Source: Pictodentalium vernedei (lineage: Eukaryota; Mollusca; Scaphopoda; Dentaliida; Dentaliidae). From it: a DNA stretch of 64,000 nt. Below are positions 9,906-24,260 of this stretch, in pieces; positions within the stretch are counted from its first letter, which is position 1; each line of letters starts with the position of its first letter. Made by a program: the position numbers and the translations under genes. The notes below the pieces were generated by a model that was not told where the DNA came from, ran no database searches, and saw only the letters and a list, made by a program, of their open reading frames with translations. The stretch covers positions 665,323,838 through 665,387,837 of the forward strand of contig CM062296.1 of the NCBI GenBank assembly GCA_031216915.1, read 5' to 3'.

Positions 9906-12156
9906 TTGAATACCCTTAATACTATCATACATTATCCCCCAGGAATTCTAAATCTGATAAAAGAGGTCATGTTTATCAATTGCATACCCATTTTGCTGCC
10001 CGAAAACAGCCGATTTTATTAAAATTTTGACGTTTAGCAGCCGGTAGAGGGATTAACAAACGACTAGCGGAATATTCTATCTATGCAATTTGTAAGACCT
10101 GCCAATGTCAAATTGTTCTTGAAAATCCCCAACAAGCAGTTAGCGAAATCCACGAAAATGTAAATTTTAAGCGTTTAAGGGGCATCTCTCCTTATCCAGT
10201 TCAAAATGGGTTAAGTTTCATTCTTTTAAATACCCTTACTACTTACAAACCTTAAACACCAATTAGATTCCATGATTTTTCTTGACCCCCACAGTGTCTG
10301 ATGAATTGTTTTTAACTGTCTCACAAAAGTTGCTTCATTGATGTTATGAGAAAGGTGAGTATAGTAGTCTCAAATGATTCGGTTTGGTTTTGATAAAAAA
10401 ATGTTTAAGTAAAACCCATCATTAATGGTAGAATGGGTTAATATCAATATCAATGTTTCCCTATCAGTTTTGCGTCCGGTAAAAGCCCATGAAAGGTTAA
10501 CAAATGCCTACCAGAATAATTGATCCATGCAACTGGTCATATGACACCAAGACCTATCAACGGCCATTTTCTCTTGAAAACCCCACAAAATGTTTGTAAA
10601 GAAATCCAGGGAAAACGATTTTTAAGCTTTTGATGGGTATCCCTGTTAACCTCCCCAACAGGGGTTAACGCTTGGCTTTTTGAATACCTTTATTACTTAC
10701 AAACTTACAAAAATGGTCCTCTGTGAATTCCACTTCAAACAAAGGAGATTATGTTTATCTCTCATGTATACATTAGGTGCTGTGCGTGTCTGAAAACAGT
10801 CCCATGTTAACAACATTACGATGCTTGGCAGCTTGTAGATGGTTAATGTCACATAAACACCTACGAATAGTCAATTTGTCTTGAAACCCTACAAGTTACC
10901 GTTAGGGAAATTCACAGAAAATGGGAATTTAAAGCTTTCAAGGGATATCTCTCTTTAGCCTGCCCAAAATGGGTTAAGACGTCGACTTTTGAATACCCTT
11001 ACTACTTACAAAAATGTTTCCATATAAATTGTACGCGCGATAAAAGAAGGAACTTTTCTTTGTGGTGTACCCTTTGGGTGCTGTTGGTGTGCAAAAACAG
11101 CCCATTTTATCGCAATTTTGACCTTCAGCAGCCCGGGGAGGGTTAACTAATGCTGACCGGAATATTTTGTTCATGCGACTTGTAATGTCACACCAAGACC
11201 TGCAAATAGCCGATTTTTCTTGAAAACCTACAAGATGTAGTTAGAGAAATCCACAGAAAACGGGTATTTTAAGATTTTAATGGGTATCTCTCTTTAACCA
11301 GCCCCAAATGGGTTAAGACGTCAAATTTTGAATACCCTTACCACTTTCAAAAATATTTTCCGATCAATTTTGCGTCCGATAAATGAAGGCCCCTTTCTCT
11401 GTGGTATATCGTTTGGGTGCTGTTGGTGTCTAAAAACAGCCCATTTTATCACAATTTTTACGTTTAGCAGCTCGGGGAGGGTTAACTAATGCTGACCGGA
11501 ATATTTTATCCATGCAACTTGTAATGTCACACCAAGACCTGAGAGTGACCAATTTTTCTTGAAAATCTACAAGACTCGTTTAGAGAAATCCACAGAAAAC
11601 ATGAAGTTTTGAGCTTTTTTGGGGTATTGCTGTTTAACCAGCCCAAAACGGGTTAACACTTGGTTTTCTGAACACCCTTATTACTTACAAAAATGATCCT
11701 CGGTGAATTCTACTTCCAATAAAGGAAGTTATGTTTACCACTCGGGTATCGTTTGGGTGTTGTGGGGGTCTGAAAACGGCCCATTTCATCAAAATTTCGA
11801 TGTTTGGCAGCCTGTGGAGGGTTACCATATGCATCGCCAAATATGTCGTGTGTATCAAAGGTTGTGTCATAGGTAGGTCTAGTAATGATGGATGTTTAAA
11901 AAAAAATCCTAAAGACGTGTTTCGAGAAAGTGCCGATAAACCCCAATTTTGGCAGTTTTTTGCCAATTCTGGCGAAATAAGGGTTAAATCGAAAATTCCG
12001 CTTCGGTACATTTTTAGATTTTTTGCCCCTCTATGCGTGTGCAAAATTTCGTGAAAATCGGTTCGAAAATGGCTTCTGAATCGTACGGACAAAATGTGTG
12101 GAAAAAAAAAAAAAACAAAAAAAAAAAACCCCCCAAAAAAAAAAAAAAAAAAAAAA

Positions 12157-12276
12157 AATAATAATCCGTAGAAAAACAATAGTCTTTTCCAGAGGGAAAA
12201 GCCTAAAAAAAAAAAAAAAAAAAAAAAATAATAATCCCTAGAAAAACAATAGTCTTTTCCAGAGGGAAAAGCCTAA
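12157..12276. repeat. Paired boundary modules, A2/A3 junction
   Basis: Modules at 12157-12206 (CCGTAG) and 12227-12276 (CCCTAG), both with the 7-bp hairpin intact, separated by about 20 A. Confidence 0.85.
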
Positions 12277-12303
12277 CAAGATTTTTCGATTTCAAGAAAT
12301 CGA
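12277..12303 (-). other. Unit end with hairpin, A3
   Basis: Identical to the A1 terminus; hairpin 12286-12303. Confidence 0.6.
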
Positions 12304-14211
12304 GAGATTCACCTATTCCGCTTGTCTTTTTAGGCAGCGACGAAATAAGATTGCATATAGAGCTGGTAGTTTTTTAGGCTATATTAAGTGCATAGCCGAT
12401 AGAAAACTCCCTACAGTGTCTAACAATTCTTTCGGCAATACTCTTTCACATTGGCGTGAATGCTGTATGCTTAATCTCCAAGTTAGGGCTAAATAGCAAA
12501 CCCGTTGAACAGATCGCGTGTACTTAATAATAACAACATGTGCATGTGTGACACCATACATTGTGGCGAACGTTTTCGCAGCAGCCATCCCAAACATTCA
12601 GCGTTTGTACCTGAAGCTCACCCGAACTCGGTCATATTATTAGAAAGTCCCGAAACCAAGCATGGGCCTCGAGGCAGCCGCCCCTCTCTCTCAACCCACA
12701 CCCCGAACGTGCACATACCCTCTCCTGACATTCAACATGATAGAATGGGAAATTGGTGTCGCTCTCTGTGTGAAAAGATGCGGTAACTATTTGTGAAGAA
12801 TGAGTGAAAAAATGATGGAAATCGGCCAAGAATTGGCCGAGATATAGCGTTTTAATGAGTTGAGGTAATTGTTTGAATTTGGTCCCGTTCTAGCCGGTGC
12901 GACCTGACGCTGGGTATATGTCTGGGGTTGTGGCACTGTGGGTAGTTCCGCTTGAAATCGTGGATTCTCAGTTTCTGGTGGAGAGACGCTGGTGACTGAA
13001 AGATGCATTGTGTGCACTGGCACCAAATGGACCTCGCCAAGCTGGTAACAGTTAGATATTTGTCAGAAATGAAAAGTGGACAGTAATCGCGCATGGGTTA
13101 ATGGCGAATAGGCGGTAATCTGGCTAATTTGACATTAAAATTGAACAGACAGCAGTGTCGCTCATACGCCCACTACGTCCAGACCACTGGAGGCAGCTAC
13201 ACGAAATTTTCAGAAGTTGTTCTACTCTTCCTGCCCGACAGGTTAGTATCTTTGTCGAGTGGCGTGACCGCGTGGGAACAATGTGGATCGCGTGGAAACC
13301 GAAGGGACGATTCGTCCCTCCACTATTCCCAATGCAACGACGTTTCCATTCACTATTCACCTGTCACCCGTCGAGTTTGGCATTATTTCTGTCTATTTGA
13401 CGAACTGTTCAGCTTTCAATATTCACACGTTCACGTGGGACTGAACGTTTGGAGTTAAACTGCTTATTTCAGAGCGTACCGGCAGAAACTGACAACTCGA
13501 CCCGGTGGCGAAAAAGCCGTCGTCTGGCTAATTTGACATTCAAACTGAACAGATACAATGTCGGATACACGCCAATTATGTCCCGACCATACAAGGCAAC
13601 AACTTCAGATTCTCAGAATGTTTTCTCCTGTCCCTGCCCGACAGTTTAGTATCTTTGTCAAGTGCCAAGACCGCGTGGAAACACCGTGGATCAGGTGGAA
13701 ACCGAGGGGACGATTCGTCCCTACTTTCTTCTCAATTCAACGACTTTCCTATTCATTATTTACCTGTCACCGGCTGAGTTTGGCATTATATCTGTCTATT
13801 TGATGAACTTTTCAACCTTAACTATTTGCGGCCTCGTGTTTCACCACCGAAAGGCCACTGCACGGTTACCAATATATTCAGGGACTGATTTTGCGAAAAA
13901 AAACAATTATTCCGACTGTACCCACATGGGAACTCTTAAATCTGTAAGGGTTAAATTTTTAATAATAACGTATAAAACAGAAGTTGCCGTGCTACACTTG
14001 CTGCATGCAGGCATAGAAAACATTCAGCGCTCAATGAATTAGGAATGGAGTAAATTGTCACTTAAACCAGCGAAATTCTGAAAAAAATGAGAGTTTTTTT
14101 TCGACGGCACCTACCTTTATGCATCCGAGACAGGGACTGCGTTAAACTTTACAGCAACCTTATAACAGAAAATATTCTTGGAATTGAACTGTGAATCCGA
14201 ATTTCGAAAGC

Positions 14212-14299
14212 CTACAGAATGCAAATGGGTGGGTGGCGGGCATCATCACTGGATCTAATGTTGTATTTCATGTTTTCTTTATATTCTATTTATTTTTTT

Positions 14300-14353
<54 letters not shown>

Positions 14354-14545
14354 ATTTGTGTTTGTCTATAATGTTTATAATATTTTGATTTTGCTAGATT
14401 CTGTTATTTATGGAATACGTTCTGCCATATTGTAAATTATTAGTCACCGTACAGGAACGGAAGGGCTTCTAAGTGGTAAGCACTTGTCCTCCAATCCTGA
14501 TTTGCATTGTCAAATGGCAAATAAAATATGTTTAATCTAATCTAA
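14212..14545 (+). mobile_element. LINE 3' end with (CT)n tract, A3
   Basis: (CT)n at 14302-14347, flanks identical to A1 by eye. Confidence 0.7.
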
Positions 14546-15560
14546 CAGTAGGGCGGGGGGGGGGGGGCATGTATCCTAGGTAAAAAAACAGCAGGGTGCA
14601 GGTGTTCTAGGTAAAATAAACAGCATGGGGGGGGGGGGGGATGTCCCCGCTAATTAATTTTAATAGCAGGCAGTTGTTCATGGGGCAGGTGTCCTATCCC
14701 ACTGGTACTTGGCCTTGATGGAAATAACATTTCAACAAGAAACAACGGGAAACTTATTTGCAATAAAGCTGCAAATACAAACTTGATTTTAGGACCATTC
14801 CATGGACATTTTAAAGCCTACTGCGATATCAGCGTTTCTTACTCTCGTCCTTTCACCACACCGCAGTATTTTACCCGAGTCGAGTTCTGATGTCATGCAA
14901 GTTTGACGGACATGCTTTCAATTATGTTATTGACAACAACATATTTATAATTTCGTGCTTACTGATCCGAATTTTGAAAATGACACACGCAATCGCGAAA
15001 GCATTTTCTGAAAAACAGGATTCTGTAAAAGGTTTTAATGAAATTTGATTATTTTTTTTATTTTCTATTTCGATGGCTCTTGTCGAAAAGGTGCTAATCA
15101 CTGATCGTCCCAAACGAGATCAAAGACACGCCGTAGTTTAATAACAGACAGAGAATCTTCTAAGAATATACATGCGCAATCCTAAAATGCAATAAATCAA
15201 GTGTTTTTTCACGTTTTATGAGAGAAATATGTCCAATTGTATCATTGAATCATTTTTAGGTATATGTGGGTGAGAAATTTTCTATACGGACAAAATACAG
15301 GCTAAATAAAATATTTGCCATTATTTTCCGCAGACGTATTTTTGTCTTTGCTTCTTGGGGAAATTTCTTGCTGCTAAATACAACGAAGGTGTGTTATTTG
15401 ATGTGGTCAGAACCGTCAGGTGGTCGGGTCCGAAACCGCACCTCGCAGAAGATGTAGTGGGGGGTGTCGATTTTACAAGTAATGTAGGCAGCGTACACGG
15501 CATGGGCTGTCTGTCTTTAATCCGACAAAACAGGGTTAAGGCTTGGGTTTTTGAATACCC

Positions 15561-15563
<3 letters not shown>

Positions 15564-15603
<40 letters not shown>

Positions 15604-15957
15604 TTGGTGTTTAAGGTCACATACTTCTGCACAATGGCTAATCGTGACCGTGACAGTTTTAGAGGTGGAGGAAGCCGGAGTACCCGGAGAGAACCACCAA
15701 GCATCGACGAGCAACTGTCAGCTCCTCAACATTCTCACTCTGTTCAGGCTCCGCTCAGGCAGGGTTACAGAGGTTGAAGACATGTGCACCATCGACGTGC
15801 AGTATGCCTTAGTACACGGGGACATCGTGCCCCTATGTCGGCAACCGGACCAAAGTGCCTTGCCCAAGGACACAACGTGAGTCGTCCCGGACGGGGATCG
15901 AACTCGGGACCTCTAGCATAGAAGTACAACAGTCTACCACTGAGCCACCGCGCTCCC
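15564..15957 (-). mobile_element. SINE type 1, A3 copy
   Basis: Duplications at 15551-15563 and 15958-15970; tail of about 11 repeats; head intact. Confidence 0.9.
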
Positions 15958-18209
15958 TTGAATACCCTTAATACTATCATACATTATCCCCCAGGAATTC
16001 TAAATCTGATAAAAGAGGTCATGTTTATCAATTGCATACCCATTTTGCTGCCCGAAAACAGCCGATTTTATTAAAATTTTGACGTTTAGCAGCCGGTAGA
16101 GGGATTAACAAACGACTAGCGGAATATTCTATCTATGCAATTTGTAAGACCTGCCAATGTCAAATTGTTCTTGAAAATCCCCAACAAGCAGTTAGCGAAA
16201 TCCACGAAAATGTAAATTTTAAGCGTTTAAGGGGCATCTCTCCTTATCCAGTTCAAAATGGGTTAAGTTTCATTCTTTTAAATACCCTTACTACTTACAA
16301 ACCTTAAACACCAATTAGATTCCATGATTTTTCTTGACCCCCACAGTGTCTGATGAATTGTTTTTAACTGTCTCACAAAAGTTGCTTCATTGATGTTATG
16401 AGAAAGGTGAGTATAGTAGTCTCAAATGATTCGGTTTGGTTTTGATAAAAAAATGTTTAAGTAAAACCCATCATTAATGGTAGAATGGGTTAATATCAAT
16501 ATCAATGTTTCCCTATCAGTTTTGCGTCCGGTAAAAGCCCATGAAAGGTTAACAAATGCCTACCAGAATAATTGATCCATGCAACTGGTCATATGACACC
16601 AAGACCTATCAACGGCCATTTTCTCTTGAAAACCCCACAAAATGTTTGTAAAGAAATCCAGGGAAAACGATTTTTAAGCTTTTGATGGGTATCCCTGTTA
16701 ACCTCCCCAACAGGGGTTAACGCTTGGCTTTTTGAATACCTTTATTACTTACAAACTTACAAAAATGGTCCTCTGTGAATTCCACTTCAAACAAAGGAGA
16801 TTATGTTTATCTCTCATGTATACATTAGGTGCTGTGCGTGTCTGAAAACAGTCCCATGTTAACAACATTACGATGCTTGGCAGCTTGTAGATGGTTAATG
16901 TCACATAAACACCTACGAATAGTCAATTTGTCTTGAAACCCTACAAGTTACCGTTAGGGAAATTCACAGAAAATGGGAATTTAAAGCTTTCAAGGGATAT
17001 CTCTCTTTAGCCTGCCCAAAATGGGTTAAGACGTCGACTTTTGAATACCCTTACTACTTACAAAAATGTTTCCATATAAATTGTACGCGCGATAAAAGAA
17101 GGAACTTTTCTTTGTGGTGTACCCTTTGGGTGCTGTTGGTGTGCAAAAACAGCCCATTTTATCGCAATTTTGACCTTCAGCAGCCCGGGGAGGGTTAACT
17201 AATGCTGACCGGAATATTTTGTTCATGCGACTTGTAATGTCACACCAAGACCTGCAAATAGCCGATTTTTCTTGAAAACCTACAAGATGTAGTTAGAGAA
17301 ATCCACAGAAAACGGGTATTTTAAGATTTTAATGGGTATCTCTCTTTAACCAGCCCCAAATGGGTTAAGACGTCAAATTTTGAATACCCTTACCACTTTC
17401 AAAAATATTTTCCGATCAATTTTGCGTCCGATAAATGAAGGCCCCTTTCTCTGTGGTATATCGTTTGGGTGCTGTTGGTGTCTAAAAACAGCCCATTTTA
17501 TCACAATTTTTACGTTTAGCAGCTCGGGGAGGGTTAACTAATGCTGACCGGAATATTTTATCCATGCAACTTGTAATGTCACACCAAGACCTGAGAGTGA
17601 CCAATTTTTCTTGAAAATCTACAAGACTCGTTTAGAGAAATCCACAGAAAACATGAAGTTTTGAGCTTTTTTGGGGTATTGCTGTTTAACCAGCCCAAAA
17701 CGGGTTAACACTTGGTTTTCTGAACACCCTTATTACTTACAAAAATGATCCTCGGTGAATTCTACTTCCAATAAAGGAAGTTATGTTTACCACTCGGGTA
17801 TCGTTTGGGTGTTGTGGGGGTCTGAAAACGGCCCATTTCATCAAAATTTCGATGTTTGGCAGCCTGTGGAGGGTTACCATATGCATCGCCAAATATGTCG
17901 TGTGTATCAAAGGTTGTGTCATAGGTAGGTCTAGTAATGATGGATGTTTAAAAAAAAATCCTAAAGACGTGTTTCGAGAAAGTGCCGATAAACCCCAATT
18001 TTGGCAGTTTTTTGCCAATTCTGGCGAAATAAGGGTTAAATCGAAAATTCCGCTTCGGTACATTTTTAGATTTTTTGCCCCTCTATGCGTGTGCAAAATT
18101 TCGTGAAAATCGGTTCGAAAATGGCTTCTGAATCGTACGGACAAAATGTGTGGAAAAAAAAAAAAAAACAAAAAAAAAAAACCCCCCAAAAAAAAAAAAA
18201 AAAAAAAAA

Positions 18210-18329
18210 AATAATAATCCGTAGAAAAACAATAGTCTTTTCCAGAGGGAAAAGCCTAAAAAAAAAAAAAAAAAAAAAAAATAATAATCCCTAGAAAAAC
18301 AATAGTCTTTTCCAGAGGGAAAAGCCTAA
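18210..18329. repeat. Paired boundary modules, A3/A4 junction
   Basis: Modules at 18210-18259 (CCGTAG) and 18280-18329 (CCCTAG), same arrangement as at the previous junction. Confidence 0.85.
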
Positions 18330-18356
18330 CAAGATTTTTCGATTTCAAGAAATCGA
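18330..18356 (-). other. Unit end with hairpin, A4
   Basis: Identical to the A1 terminus; hairpin 18339-18356. Confidence 0.6.
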
Positions 18357-20264
18357 GAGATTCACCTATTCCGCTTGTCTTTTTAGGCAGCGACGAAATA
18401 AGATTGCATATAGAGCTGGTAGTTTTTTAGGCTATATTAAGTGCATAGCCGATAGAAAACTCCCTACAGTGTCTAACAATTCTTTCGGCAATACTCTTTC
18501 ACATTGGCGTGAATGCTGTATGCTTAATCTCCAAGTTAGGGCTAAATAGCAAACCCGTTGAACAGATCGCGTGTACTTAATAATAACAACATGTGCATGT
18601 GTGACACCATACATTGTGGCGAACGTTTTCGCAGCAGCCATCCCAAACATTCAGCGTTTGTACCTGAAGCTCACCCGAACTCGGTCATATTATTAGAAAG
18701 TCCCGAAACCAAGCATGGGCCTCGAGGCAGCCGCCCCTCTCTCTCAACCCACACCCCGAACGTGCACATACCCTCTCCTGACATTCAACATGATAGAATG
18801 GGAAATTGGTGTCGCTCTCTGTGTGAAAAGATGCGGTAACTATTTGTGAAGAATGAGTGAAAAAATGATGGAAATCGGCCAAGAATTGGCCGAGATATAG
18901 CGTTTTAATGAGTTGAGGTAATTGTTTGAATTTGGTCCCGTTCTAGCCGGTGCGACCTGACGCTGGGTATATGTCTGGGGTTGTGGCACTGTGGGTAGTT
19001 CCGCTTGAAATCGTGGATTCTCAGTTTCTGGTGGAGAGACGCTGGTGACTGAAAGATGCATTGTGTGCACTGGCACCAAATGGACCTCGCCAAGCTGGTA
19101 ACAGTTAGATATTTGTCAGAAATGAAAAGTGGACAGTAATCGCGCATGGGTTAATGGCGAATAGGCGGTAATCTGGCTAATTTGACATTAAAATTGAACA
19201 GACAGCAGTGTCGCTCATACGCCCACTACGTCCAGACCACTGGAGGCAGCTACACGAAATTTTCAGAAGTTGTTCTACTCTTCCTGCCCGACAGGTTAGT
19301 ATCTTTGTCGAGTGGCGTGACCGCGTGGGAACAATGTGGATCGCGTGGAAACCGAAGGGACGATTCGTCCCTCCTCTATTCCCAATGCAACGACGTTTCC
19401 ATTCACTATTCACCTGTCACCCGTCGAGTTTGGCATTATTTCTGTCTATTTGACGAACTGTTCAGCTTCAATATTCACACGTTCACGTGGGACTGAACGT
19501 TTGGAGTTAAACTGCTTATTTCAGAGCGTACCGGCAGAAACTGACAACTCGACCCGGTGGCGAAAAAGCCGTCGTCTGGCTAATTTGACATTCAAACTGA
19601 ACAGATACAATGTCGGATACACGCCAATTATGTCCCGACCATACAAGGCAACAACTTCAGATTCTCAGAATGTTTTCTCCTGTCCCTGCCCGACAGTTTA
19701 GTATCTTTGTCAAGTGCCAAGACCGCGTGGAAAACACCGTGGATCAGGTGGAAACCGAGGGGACGATTCGTCCCTACTTTCTTCTCAATTCAACGACTTT
19801 CCTATTCATTATTTACCTGTCACCGGCTGAGTTTGGCATTATATCTGTCTATTTGATGAACTTTTCAACCTTAACTATTTGCGGCCTCGTGTTTCACCAC
19901 CGAAAGGCCACTGCACGGTTACCAATATATTCAGGGACTGATTTTGCGAAAAAAAAACAATTATTCCGACTGTACCCACATGGGAACTCTTAATCTGTAA
20001 GGGTTAAATTTTTAATAATAACGTATAAAACAGAAGTTGCCGTGCTACACTTGCTGCATGCAGGCATAGAAAACATTCAGCGCTCAATGAATTAGGAATG
20101 GAGTAAATTGTCACTTAAACCAGCGAAATTCTGAAAAAAATGAGAGTTTTTTTTCGACGGCACCTACCTTTATGCATCCGAGACAGGGACTGCGTTAAAC
20201 TTTACAGCAACCTTATAACAGAAAATATTCTTGGAATTGAACTGTGAATCCGAATTTCGAAAGC

Positions 20265-20352
20265 CTACAGAATGCAAATGGGTGGGTGGCGGGCATCATC
20301 ACTGGATCTAATGTTGTATTTCATGTTTTCTTTATATTCTATTTATTTTTTT

Positions 20353-20409
<57 letters not shown>

Positions 20410-20607
20410 AGTTTAATTTGTGTTTGTCTATAATGTTTATAATATTTTGATTTTGCTAGATTCTGTTATTTATGGAATACGTTCTGCCATATTGTAAATT
20501 ATTAGTCACCGTACAGGAACGGAAGGGCTTCTAAGTGGTAAGCACTTGTCCTCCAATCCTGATTTGCATTGTCAAATGGCAAATAAAATATGTTTAATCT
20601 AATCTAA
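20265..20607 (+). mobile_element. LINE 3' end with (CT)n tract, A4
   Basis: (CT)n at 20355-20409 with one CC interruption, otherwise as A1. Confidence 0.7.
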
Positions 20608-21626
20608 CAGTAGGGCGGGGGGGGGGGGGGGGGCATGTATCCTAGGTAAAAAAACAGCAGGGTGCAGGTGTTCTAGGTAAAATAAACAGCATGGGGGGGG
20701 GGGGGGATGTCCCCGCTAATTAATTTTAATAGCAGGCAGTTGTTCATGGGGCAGGTGTCCTATCCCACTGGTACTTGGCCTTGATGGAAATAACATTTCA
20801 ACAAGAAACAACGGGAAACTTATTTGCAATAAAGCTGCAAATACAAACTTGATTTTAGGACCATTCCATGGACATTTTAAAGCCTACTGCGATATCAGCG
20901 TTTCTTACTCTCGTCCTTTCACCACACCGCAGTATTTTACCCGAGTCGAGTTCTGATGTCATGCAAGTTTGACGGACATGCTTTCAATTATGTTATTGAC
21001 AACAACATATTTATAATTTCGTGCTTACTGATCCGAATTTTGAAAATGACACACGCAATCGCGAAAGCATTTTCTGAAAAACACGATTCTGTAAAAGGTT
21101 TTAATGAAATTTGATTATTTTTTTTATTTTCTATTTCGATGGCTCTTGTCGAAAAGGTGCTAATCACTGATCGTCCCAAACGAGATCAAAGACACGCCGT
21201 AGTTTAATAACAGACAGAGAATCTTCTAAGAATATACATGCGCAATCCTAAAATGCAATAAATCAAGTGTTTTTTCACGTTTTATGAGAGAAATATGTCC
21301 AATTGTATCATTGAATCATTTTTAGGTATATGTGGGTGAGAAATTTTCTATACGGACAAAATACAGGCTAAATAAAATATTTGCCATTATTTTCCGCAGA
21401 CGTATTTTTGTCTTTGCTTCTTGGGGAAATTTCTTGCTGCTAAATACAACGAAGGTGTGTTATTTGATGTGGTCAGAACCGTCAGGGGGTCGGGTCCGAA
21501 ACCGCACCTCGCAGAAGATGTAGTGGGGGGTGTCGATTTTACAAGTAATGTAGGCAGCGTACACGGCATGGGCTGTCTGTCTTTAATCCGACAAAACAGG
21601 GTTAAGGCTTGGGTTTTTGAATACCC

Positions 21627-21629
<3 letters not shown>

Positions 21630-21657
<28 letters not shown>

Positions 21658-22011
21658 TTGGTGTTTAAGGTCACATACTTCTGCACAATGGCTAATCGTG
21701 ACCGTGACAGTTTTAGAGGTGGAGGAAGCCGGAGTACCCGGAGAGAACCACCAAGCATCGACGAGCAACTGTCAGCTCCTCAACATTCTCACTCTGTTCA
21801 GGCTCCGCTCAGGCAGGGTTACAGAGGTTGAAGACATGTGCACCATCGACGTGCAGTATGCCTTAGTACACGGGGACATCGTGCCCCTATGTCGGCAACC
21901 GGACCAAAGTGCCTTGCCCAAGGACACAACGTGAGTCGTCCCGGACGGGGATCGAACTCGGGACCTCTAGCATAGAAGTACAACAGTCTACCACTGAGCC
22001 ACCGCGCTCCC
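21630..22011 (-). mobile_element. SINE type 1, A4 copy
   Basis: Duplications at 21617-21629 and 22012-22024; short tail, head intact. Confidence 0.9.
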
Positions 22012-24233
22012 TTGAATACCCTTAATACTATCATACATTATCCCCCAGGAATTCTAAATCTGATAAAAGAGGTCATGTTTATCTATTGCATACCCATTTT
22101 GCTGCCCGAAAACAGCCGATTTTATTAAAATTTTGACGTTTAGCAGCCGGTAGAGGGATTAACAAACGACTAGCGGAATATTCTATCTATGCAATTTGTA
22201 AGACCTGCCAATGTCAAATTGTTCTTGAAAATCCCCAACAAGCAGTTAGCGAAATCCACGAAAATGTAAATTTTAAGCGTTTAAGGGGCATCTCTCCTTA
22301 TCCAGTTCAAAATGGGTTAAGTTTCATTCTTTTAAATACCCTTACTACTTACAAACCTTAAACACCAATTAGATTCCATGATTTTTCTTGACCCCCACAG
22401 TGTCTGATGAATTGTTTTTAACTGTCTCACAAAAGTTGCTTCATTGATGTTATGAGAAAGGTGAGTATAGTAGTCTCAAATGATTCGGTTTGGTTTTGAT
22501 AAAAAAATGTTTAAGTAAAACCCATCATTAATGGTAGAATGGGTTAATATCAATATCAATGTTTCCCTATCAGTTTTGCGTCCGGTAAAAGCCCATGAAA
22601 GGTTAACAAATGCCTACCAGAATAATTGATCCATGCAACTGGTCATATGACACCAAGACCTATCAACGGCCATTTTCTCTTGAAAACCCCACAAAATGTT
22701 TGTAAAGAAATCCAGGGAAAACGATTTTTAAGCTTTTGATGGGTATCCCTGTTAACCTCCCCAACAGGGGTTAACGCTTGGCTTTTTGAATACCTTTATT
22801 ACTTACAAACTTACAAAAATGGTCCTCTGTGAATTCCACTTCAAACAAAGGAGATTATGTTTATCTCTCATGTATACATTAGGTGCTGTGCGTGTCTGAA
22901 AACAGTCCCATGTTAACAACATTACGATGCTTGGCAGCTTGTAGATGGTTAATGTCACATAAACACCTACGAATAGTCAATTTGTCTTGAAACCCTACAA
23001 GTTACCGTTAGGGAAATTCACAGAAAATGGGAATTTAAAGCTTTCAAGGGATATCTCTCTTTAGCCTGCCCAAAATGGGTTAAGACGTCGACTTTTGAAT
23101 ACCCTTACTACTTACAAAAATGTTTCCATATAAATTGTACGCGCGATAAAAGAAGGAACTTTTCTTTGTGGTGTACCCTTTGGGTGCTGTTGGTGTGCAA
23201 AAACAGCCCATTTTATCGCAATTTTGACCTTCAGCAGCCCGGGGAGAGTTAACTAATGCTGACCGGAATATTTTGTTCATGCGACTTGTAATGTCACACC
23301 AAGACCTGCAAATAGCCGATTTTTCTTGAAAACCTACAAGATGTAGTTAGAGAAATCCACAGAAAACGGGTATTTTAAGATTTTAATGGGTATCTCTCTT
23401 TAACCAGCCCCAAATGGGTTAAGACGTCAAATTTTGAATACCCTTACCACTTTCAAAAATATTTTCCGATCAATTTTGCGTCCGATAAATGAAGGCCCCT
23501 TTCTCTGTGGTATATCGTTTGGGTGCTGTTGGTGTCTAAAAACAGCCCATTTTATCACAATTTTTACGTTTAGCAGCTCGGGGAGGGTTAACTAATGCTG
23601 ACCGGAATATTTTATCCATGCAACTTGTAATGTCACACCAAGACCTGAGAGTGACCAATTTTTCTTGAAAATCTACAAGACTCGTTTAGAGAAATCCACA
23701 GAAAACATGAAGTTTTGAGCTTTTTTTGGGGTATTGCTGTTTAACCAGCCCAAAACGGGTTAGCACTTGGTTTTCTGAACACCCTTATTACTTATAAAAA
23801 TGATCCTCGGTGAATTCCACTTCCAATAAAGGAAGTTATGTTTACCACTCGGGTATCGTTTGGGTGTTGTGGGGGTCTGAATCCGGCCCATTTCATCAAA
23901 ATTTCGATGTTTGGCAGCCTGTGGAGGGTTACCATATGCATCGCCAAATATGTCGTGTGTATCAAAGGTTGTGTCATAGGTAGGTCTAGTAATGATGGAT
24001 GTTTAAAAAAAATCCTAAAGACGTGTTTCGAGAAAGTGCCGATAAACCCCAATTTTGGCAGTTTTTTGCCAATTCTGGCGAAATAAGGGTTAAATCGAAA
24101 ATTCCGCTTCGGTACATTTTTAGATTTTTTGCCCCTCTATGCGTGTGCAAAATTTCGTGAAAATCGGTTCGAAAATGGCTTCTGAATCGTACGGACAAAA
24201 TGTGTGGAAAAAAAAAAAAAAACCCAAAAAAAA

Positions 24234-24260
24234 CTAGACTTTATGATTCTGGAGAATCAT
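24234..24260 (-). other. Unit end with hairpin, B1 (Helitron-like 3' terminus)
   Basis: Plus strand: CTAG, ACTTT, then ATGATTCT-GG-AGAATCAT (24243-24260), a perfect 8-bp inverted repeat with a 2-nt loop. On the minus strand: hairpin, 5 nt, CTAG, then T. This matches the Helitron 3' pattern (hairpin, short spacer, CTRR, T). The spacing is the same as in A units although the stem sequence differs completely. Confidence 0.68.

Larger units (their letters stand above)
6202..12276. repeat. Array unit A2
   Basis: 6075 bp, same order as A1 with few substitutions (for example T for C in the GATCGCGTG context near 6438). The (CT)n tract is shorter (8238-8281), the G-rich tract lies at about 8486-8580 and the (TTTA)n tail of the SINE is shorter. 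Its monomer block ends GTGTGGA at 12102. A2 and A3 share TATCAATTGC where A1, A4, A5 and B5 read TATCTATTGC. Confidence 0.93.
12277..18329. repeat. Array unit A3
   Basis: 6053 bp. Shares with A4 a roughly 10-bp deletion near 12938 and two substitutions near 13014-13022, but shares tail variants with A2 (16029 and 17762). The unit therefore looks mosaic. (CT)n 14302-14347; G-rich tract about 14551-14648; monomer block ends at 18154. Confidence 0.93.
18330..24233. repeat. Array unit A4
   Basis: 5904 bp, shortest A unit. Its (CT)n tract (20355-20409) is interrupted by an extra C, and its SINE tail has few TTTA repeats. G-rich tract about 20613-20714. It ends GTGTGGA at 24208, followed only by an A tract. 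The 50-bp boundary module is missing and the next unit is type B, so this is the A-to-B switch of the array. Confidence 0.93.

Noticed and set aside
11685..12179. 164-codon minus-strand frame with long Phe runs, and Tyr-Leu-Phe-Ile repeat frames over the (TTTA)n tracts
   Set aside because: These are translations of poly(T) and tetranucleotide repeats; length varies with tract length.
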